This document shows positions 33,701 to 36,710 of a stretch of DNA of 36,710 nucleotides, in pieces. Within the stretch, counting starts at the first letter, position 1, and the number at the start of each line of letters is the position of its first letter. The stretch lies in NCBI GenBank assembly GCA_033557685.1, contig JAWQRN010000135.1:1-36710 (forward strand). Reading direction: 5' to 3'. This stretch comes from Sperchopsis tessellata. Its lineage: Eukaryota; Arthropoda; Insecta; Coleoptera; Hydrophilidae. The notes below the pieces were generated by a model. It was not told the DNA's origin, ran no database searches, and saw only the letters and a list, made by a program, of their open reading frames with translations. Both the position numbers and the translations under genes were made by a program.

Positions 33701-35683
33701 GTTTTCCATAGTATTGTTAAAAGTTGTGCCAAATGTTGGAAAATTAATAAAATTGATGCTTAATTGATTTTGAAACAGTTTAAATTTTTTTGAAATGCCA
33801 TTTCCATACAATATGGTGACGACATTCATCATTCTTTCTATATTCACAATTTTGGAACATAAGTCCTGATAGCCGACTTATTGAGTATCATTGAGGAAAC
33901 ATGATTATTTGCGGTTTAGAGCACTCTATCTTGGAAATGTAGAATGGCTCTACTCTAACTATGCAAGTTTGTTTGCTCGCTGCCAAAGATATATAAATAG
34001 TTGAAACATTTTATCAAACAACTCTGTGCATCATTGGAAACCGTGCATAGTAGTTTTATCCATAAGAAGTATAAGCGACACATTTTTTTTGCACAACCTT
34101 TTTTTAATAATAACTAATAAACCCTCTATCGAAACCCATTACACTATATATATTTTGAAAATATCTGCGGGCCAGATTACGAACTTTTGAGTGCCGGAGG
34201 TTTTCATACCTAAAGTATGCTCTTATATATCTCGGGCTATGTTTGAGATCATTGTTTTACTAAAAAGTATGTTTAGAAGGAATTATTTCATCTGCATAAG
34301 GAACCATTTTAATCTCTAAAATATCCTTATATGTATATCGAACCAAGATATACACGATGTAACGATTCCTTAAACCATAACAAATCCGCCATTTTACTGT
34401 GGATATAGTGTACTTTCCACCTTTAGTTTTCAAGGCGGCTTACAAAAGCAGTTATTTTATTATGTTACACTTAAATTCATTTTTCAAGATTAAAGTGTTC
34501 AATCATATTTTGTCCAGAGTAAATTTGACTTGTCTGCTTCTTGTTTATTTTGGGTATTCTTGTGTTTAATTCTGCTACCACTATCCTACTTCTTATGGTC
34601 GTATGGATGCACATTTTTGTTGTTTCTTCTTTCTAAAATTAAATTAATTTCTGTCTCCTTATGAAAGTATCCAAATCTTGTTTTGTGTTTAAATAAAATA
34701 ATTCACTTCTTCAATCATTTCTCCATCCGCCTTCAAAATACAAAGGATAAATTAAAACTAATTCCCATTTTCTTCATTGGTGCTTTAATACTCACAAATA
34801 TCATGCTCAGAGTGTTCATTCACCCTGTGTTTTAAAATTTAATTCAGCCATCTTAAGACATTTATTCATAAATATATTAAATATCCATGGTACACTTTTT
34901 TATTTTAAATTCCTCACTTGCACATGTGTTATTATATGCAATATTCTACTGGAATTAGTTCTATTCCAGGTGATGTGTTGTTTCTTTTTATTTACATATG
35001 TAAATGACTTAATTTCCTGTACTTTTGGTGCCCTGATAATAATGATTCTGTATATTACTTATTCTTTAGGTATTTTCAGAAGCAAGAAAATATAAGATTT
35101 TATCACAAATATATGTCTATATGCAATTTTTTGTGTGGCAAAATACTGTACATAATCAATCCTTCTCTGGAAAAAAGTTTTTTTTTAATTTTCAGGTCAA
35201 AGCTTTATGTTACATCAAATTAGAAAAATGGTAGGCCTTATACTTGCAATAATTCGAGGACACACAACTGAAGAAACCTTTGCTAAAGCTTTCACCATTG
35301 AACACGTCAACATACCAAGAGCTCCAGGATTAGGTTTAGTACTGGATTATGTTCACTATGATAGATACAATTTTAGATATGGATCAGATGGAGTTCATGA
35401 AAATTTAGAGTGGAATGAACAAGATGCACTAGTAAATGATTTTAAAGAGAACCACATCTATCCCACAATTATAAATACAGAAATCAATGAAAAACCCATG
35501 ATCTACTGGTTAGAGAAACTCTATAAACATGGTTATGATGCAGAAGAAGACAATAATGAAGATGATAGTGGTGGTAGTGATAACGAGAACAATCAAAATG
35601 ATCCCAGTGATGATAACGACTGTAAAAAAGATAGTGATGACAACGTCTGTAAAAAAGATAGCAATGAAACAACAACTACATAA
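27750..35683 (+). CDS. PUS1: tRNA pseudouridine synthase 1 (PUS1, TruA family), three exons
   Basis: Converts uridine to pseudouridine in tRNAs (positions 27/28 and others) and, in yeast, U2 snRNA. Exons 27750-28116, 28174-28545 and 35196-35683, phases 1 and 1, give 408 residues; with the upstream exon, 431 (human 427). An N-terminal basic region (KARYDGRTKKRQWEERR) precedes the TruA fold. Motifs: MLLGYSGVEYFGMQRN (53-68), the catalytic loop FQRAARTDKGVSAARQVVS with Asp108, GFNSKSQCDGRTYMYMLP, GTKNFHNFTS, and FMLHQIRKMVGL in the last exon. HEN and APGLGLVLDYVHYDRYN follow. The C-terminus is an acidic, low-complexity tail of about 50 residues with two CKKDS units. The split codon L-P at the first junction gives SIKLPETVD, as in the family. 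Intron 2 is 6.65 kb and contains a LINE and a SINE. All catalytic features are intact. Confidence 0.96.
28117..28173 (+). other. 57-nt PUS1 intron
   Basis: GTAAGA to TGTATTTTTAG, phase 1, between TTGC and CTGAAACTG. It is the same length as the predicted intron in the 5' exon (27676-27732) and close to the minimum intron length of insects. Confidence 0.92.
29465..29900 (+). pseudogene. LINE ORF1 remnant with SGNH (esterase-like) domain
   Basis: The frame reads KVGKILYISDHQNKQASQLI, HYGENFHIECAGNPGISVQN and RNDHIILQVGAN. This matches the SGNH hydrolase pattern used as ORF1 of CR1-like LINEs: a first block normally GDSHGR (here ISDHQN), a PGA block (here NPGISV), and D-V-L--GAN. The nucleophile Ser of the first block is still followed by Asp-His rather than being in GDS. 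After a stop at 29754, VYLLPVIRNKALNEKMLKRH continues the domain in another frame. Lost function. Confidence 0.65.
30190..32860 (+). pseudogene. LINE ORF2 remnant: endonuclease and reverse transcriptase
   Basis: The AP-type endonuclease part (30202-30738) has MLGILNKCSELDVYLSELGV, DVLCVT, HTGGVAILTKSD, VILAIYKSP and NPLINEPTRI. The motif usually written GDFN-DFL is TDDLSTDFL, so its catalytic Asn is gone. RT part: NEVANIFPEYF, SFKNKKSTEYDLIP (31222-31450), then after a gap SQHGFRPGHSTC, LMFDLTKTFEMVDHSLLLWK (motif A), SSVLGPLLFLIYCNDLP (motif B) and VKLADEISLVL, where YADD has become LADE, then WCYNNGLVLNVEKTSYIAF. The C-terminal part (32287-32850) reads through to FLRSFSGQKFKQMLKSYLLD. At least five frame breaks. 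Confidence 0.85.
32984..33396. other. Intronic stretch without a supported element
   Basis: A+T-rich PUS1 intron sequence between the LINE 3' end and the SINE. Nothing recognised. Confidence 0.5.
33397..33612 (+). repeat. SINE copy 5, 3'-truncated
   Basis: Head AGCCGTTTCATTAGCTCTCTGG, with GGCTACTAAGCATGGGGTCT and the best B-box of the family, GAGTTCGAGGCTC. The body is CATAAAACTGTGGTCCC, ATTGTAGGTAAATGAAAACCAC, then GAACCCAATTCCAGTTTGGA and CACTGGATG, where similarity stops. The spacing between the A-box-like and B-box-like blocks fits a tRNA origin. Confidence 0.8.
33613..35195. other. Intronic stretch without a supported element
   Basis: A+T-rich sequence with no coding or transposon motif found. 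It ends in the pyrimidine-rich acceptor of the last PUS1 exon. Confidence 0.5.
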
Positions 35684-35933
35684 TATATGTCACTGTTTTA
35701 AAAAAATTAGTTTTATTTTATTACCTGCCTCTTTTGAAAAATATTAATGTAATTTTTCCTAATCTATTAGTAGTAAAAAGGCCACTTCAAATATTAATCA
35801 TAGCAATTAAAGTGCCAGCCCTCTTAACAAAACTGTCCAGGACCGGCCATCACACGGTTAATCGAAAAGATTATTAAAGCACACGATCGTAAAAATGACA
35901 AATACATGAAATTTAATCATTTTATTTTAATAT

Positions 35934-35939
35934 AATAAA
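35934..35939 (+). terminator. Candidate poly(A) signal for PUS1
   Basis: The first canonical AATAAA after the PUS1 stop, about 250 bases downstream. A variant ATTAAA lies closer at 35806-35811. Confidence 0.4.
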
Positions 35940-35982
35940 CAACATATTTATTTGAAAAATTCGATGACTAAGTTTTCTATTA

Positions 35983-36400
35983 GGGGTCAAATGAGGTAAT
36001 GCATGCGTACCGCAAGACAATCATGCAGCCTCTCGGATGAGGTGGTGAACCATGTCAACCTGAGCAACCTCGCTGGAGATGCGGTATCTAATCCGTATGG
36101 AAGGCGGGATCAGGGCTAACGAGAAAGGGAAGAATGGTTCTCCAATCATAAGGGGGTTAGGCATGAGGCCAACAACCACATCCTGGAAAATTCAACGAAG
36201 CTACGAAAAAACAATTAAAGCTTCAGATCACCGGAAATTCAGAAAATGACAAACGCAACTGATAAAGGATACTAAATTGGAACTACGAATAGGAACTTGG
36301 AATGTTGGATGAGGGAGGCCAAGGCTGCGGTGGTTGGATGGAGTGAAGCAAGACCTAAAAAAAATTGGCATGCAAAACAGAGAGCATACGTAAATGATTG
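35983..36400 (+). mobile_element. Internally deleted RTE-like LINE: 5' leader and endonuclease start fused to ORF end
   Basis: The leader GGGTCAAATGAGGTAATGCA, with CCTGAGCAACCTCGCT and AATCCGTATGGAAGG, is the plus-strand counterpart of the leader at 19657-19478. After about 190 bases comes TKLELRIGTWNV (36271-36306), the first residues of the LINE AP-type endonuclease. Only seven bases later, from 36313 in another frame, is GRPRLRWLDGVKQDLKKIGM, the C-terminal end of this kind of ORF. The roughly 3 kb of coding sequence normally in between is missing. It is therefore non-autonomous, made from the two ends of a LINE. The 3' limit is approximate. Confidence 0.75.
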
Positions 36401-36710
36401 TTGCTTCCTCGGCTATACATGAATGTGTTATATTAATATTTGATTAATCAAATATCGAACAAACCGGCCAAGTCAATATATATTAAATACAGAAATGAAC
36501 TACGTATCCCAAAATTAAGGGAAACAAGCCGAATTGCAGTGGACGCGTGTTTCTGTCATCAGCTCTGCTCTTGTTAGTAATTACCTGTACACCACGTACG
36601 AATACATATTTCATTTCTTGTATATATGCTTTCAGATCGTGAGTGAGCATATTATGAGAGGTATCGCAATGTTGCAATTGAATAATCATTACGCTAATTA
36701 GATATTAATC
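36401..36710. other. Stretch without a supported gene at the window end
   Basis: A 68-codon open frame on the minus strand (36689-36483) has no recognised family. The segment ACGCGTGTTTCTGTCATCAG is less A+T-rich than its surroundings, which could reflect another repeat, but no second copy is present in this window. Confidence 0.4.

Larger units (their letters stand above)
28546..35195 (+). other. Large PUS1 intron, 6.65 kb
   Basis: GTGAGT after GTAAAAG and TTTTCAG before GTCAAAGC, phase 1, restoring KGQSFMLHQ. About 3.7 kb of it is a broken LINE in sense orientation and 0.2 kb a SINE. Open frames at 28582-28815 and 28437-28655 lie in intron sequence and show no similarity. Confidence 0.9.

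Noticed and set aside
35484..35675. Minus-strand His/Tyr-rich open frame
   Set aside because: It is the complement of the Asp/Asn-rich PUS1 tail codons.
1..36710. CRISPR array, tRNA, rRNA, or bacterial/viral gene cluster
   Set aside because: No regular spaced repeats, no complete tRNA cloverleaf, and no cluster of contiguous unspliced genes was seen.

Overview
This is an A+T-rich piece of an arthropod nuclear genome, most likely an insect. The evidence is spliced genes with GT-AG introns, insect-like protein sequences, and long introns and spacers full of decayed transposons. Three conserved genes can be reconstructed exon by exon with consistent reading phase. (1) UDP-galactose 4-epimerase (GALE), plus strand, 9458-21424: six coding exons, 360 residues. 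(2) METTL4, an MT-A70 family adenine-N6 methyltransferase, minus strand, 25684-21952: four coding exons, 355 residues. (3) PUS1, tRNA pseudouridine synthase, plus strand, 27750-35683 (408 residues), with a likely longer form starting at 27624 (431 residues).

Layout: 1-9456 has no recognisable host gene. It holds SINE copies, a hAT transposase C-terminal piece, an R4/Dong-like LINE tail and another LINE tail. GALE follows. Its 8.4 kb third intron carries a mariner-like relic, a CR1/Jockey-like LINE (minus), a hAT relic and an internally deleted RTE-like LINE (minus). GALE and METTL4 converge tail to tail with about 0.5 kb between stop codons. METTL4 and PUS1 diverge from a roughly 2 kb spacer holding a Jockey LINE tail and a SINE. 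The first two PUS1 introns are 57 nt each; the third is 6.65 kb and contains a nearly full-length but broken LINE in sense orientation, plus a SINE. Downstream of PUS1 is a second internally deleted LINE of the same RTE-like family.

The three genes do not form a pathway. GALE is a cytosolic sugar-nucleotide enzyme of the Leloir pathway. METTL4 and PUS1 are both RNA-modifying enzymes, and both families have reported U2 snRNA substrates, so their divergent arrangement is worth noting, but functional linkage is only inference.

I see no operon-like system, CRISPR array, rRNA or tRNA gene, and nothing that looks like a wholly new biological system. The most interesting observations are: a GC-AG intron in GALE required by reading frame; a spliced upstream exon giving PUS1 a mitochondrial-type presequence; two differently internally deleted copies of one LINE family sharing a 5' leader; a tRNA-derived SINE family with five copies; and a METTL4 with a changed C-terminal motif. 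All calls rest on reading the sequence; no database search was run.
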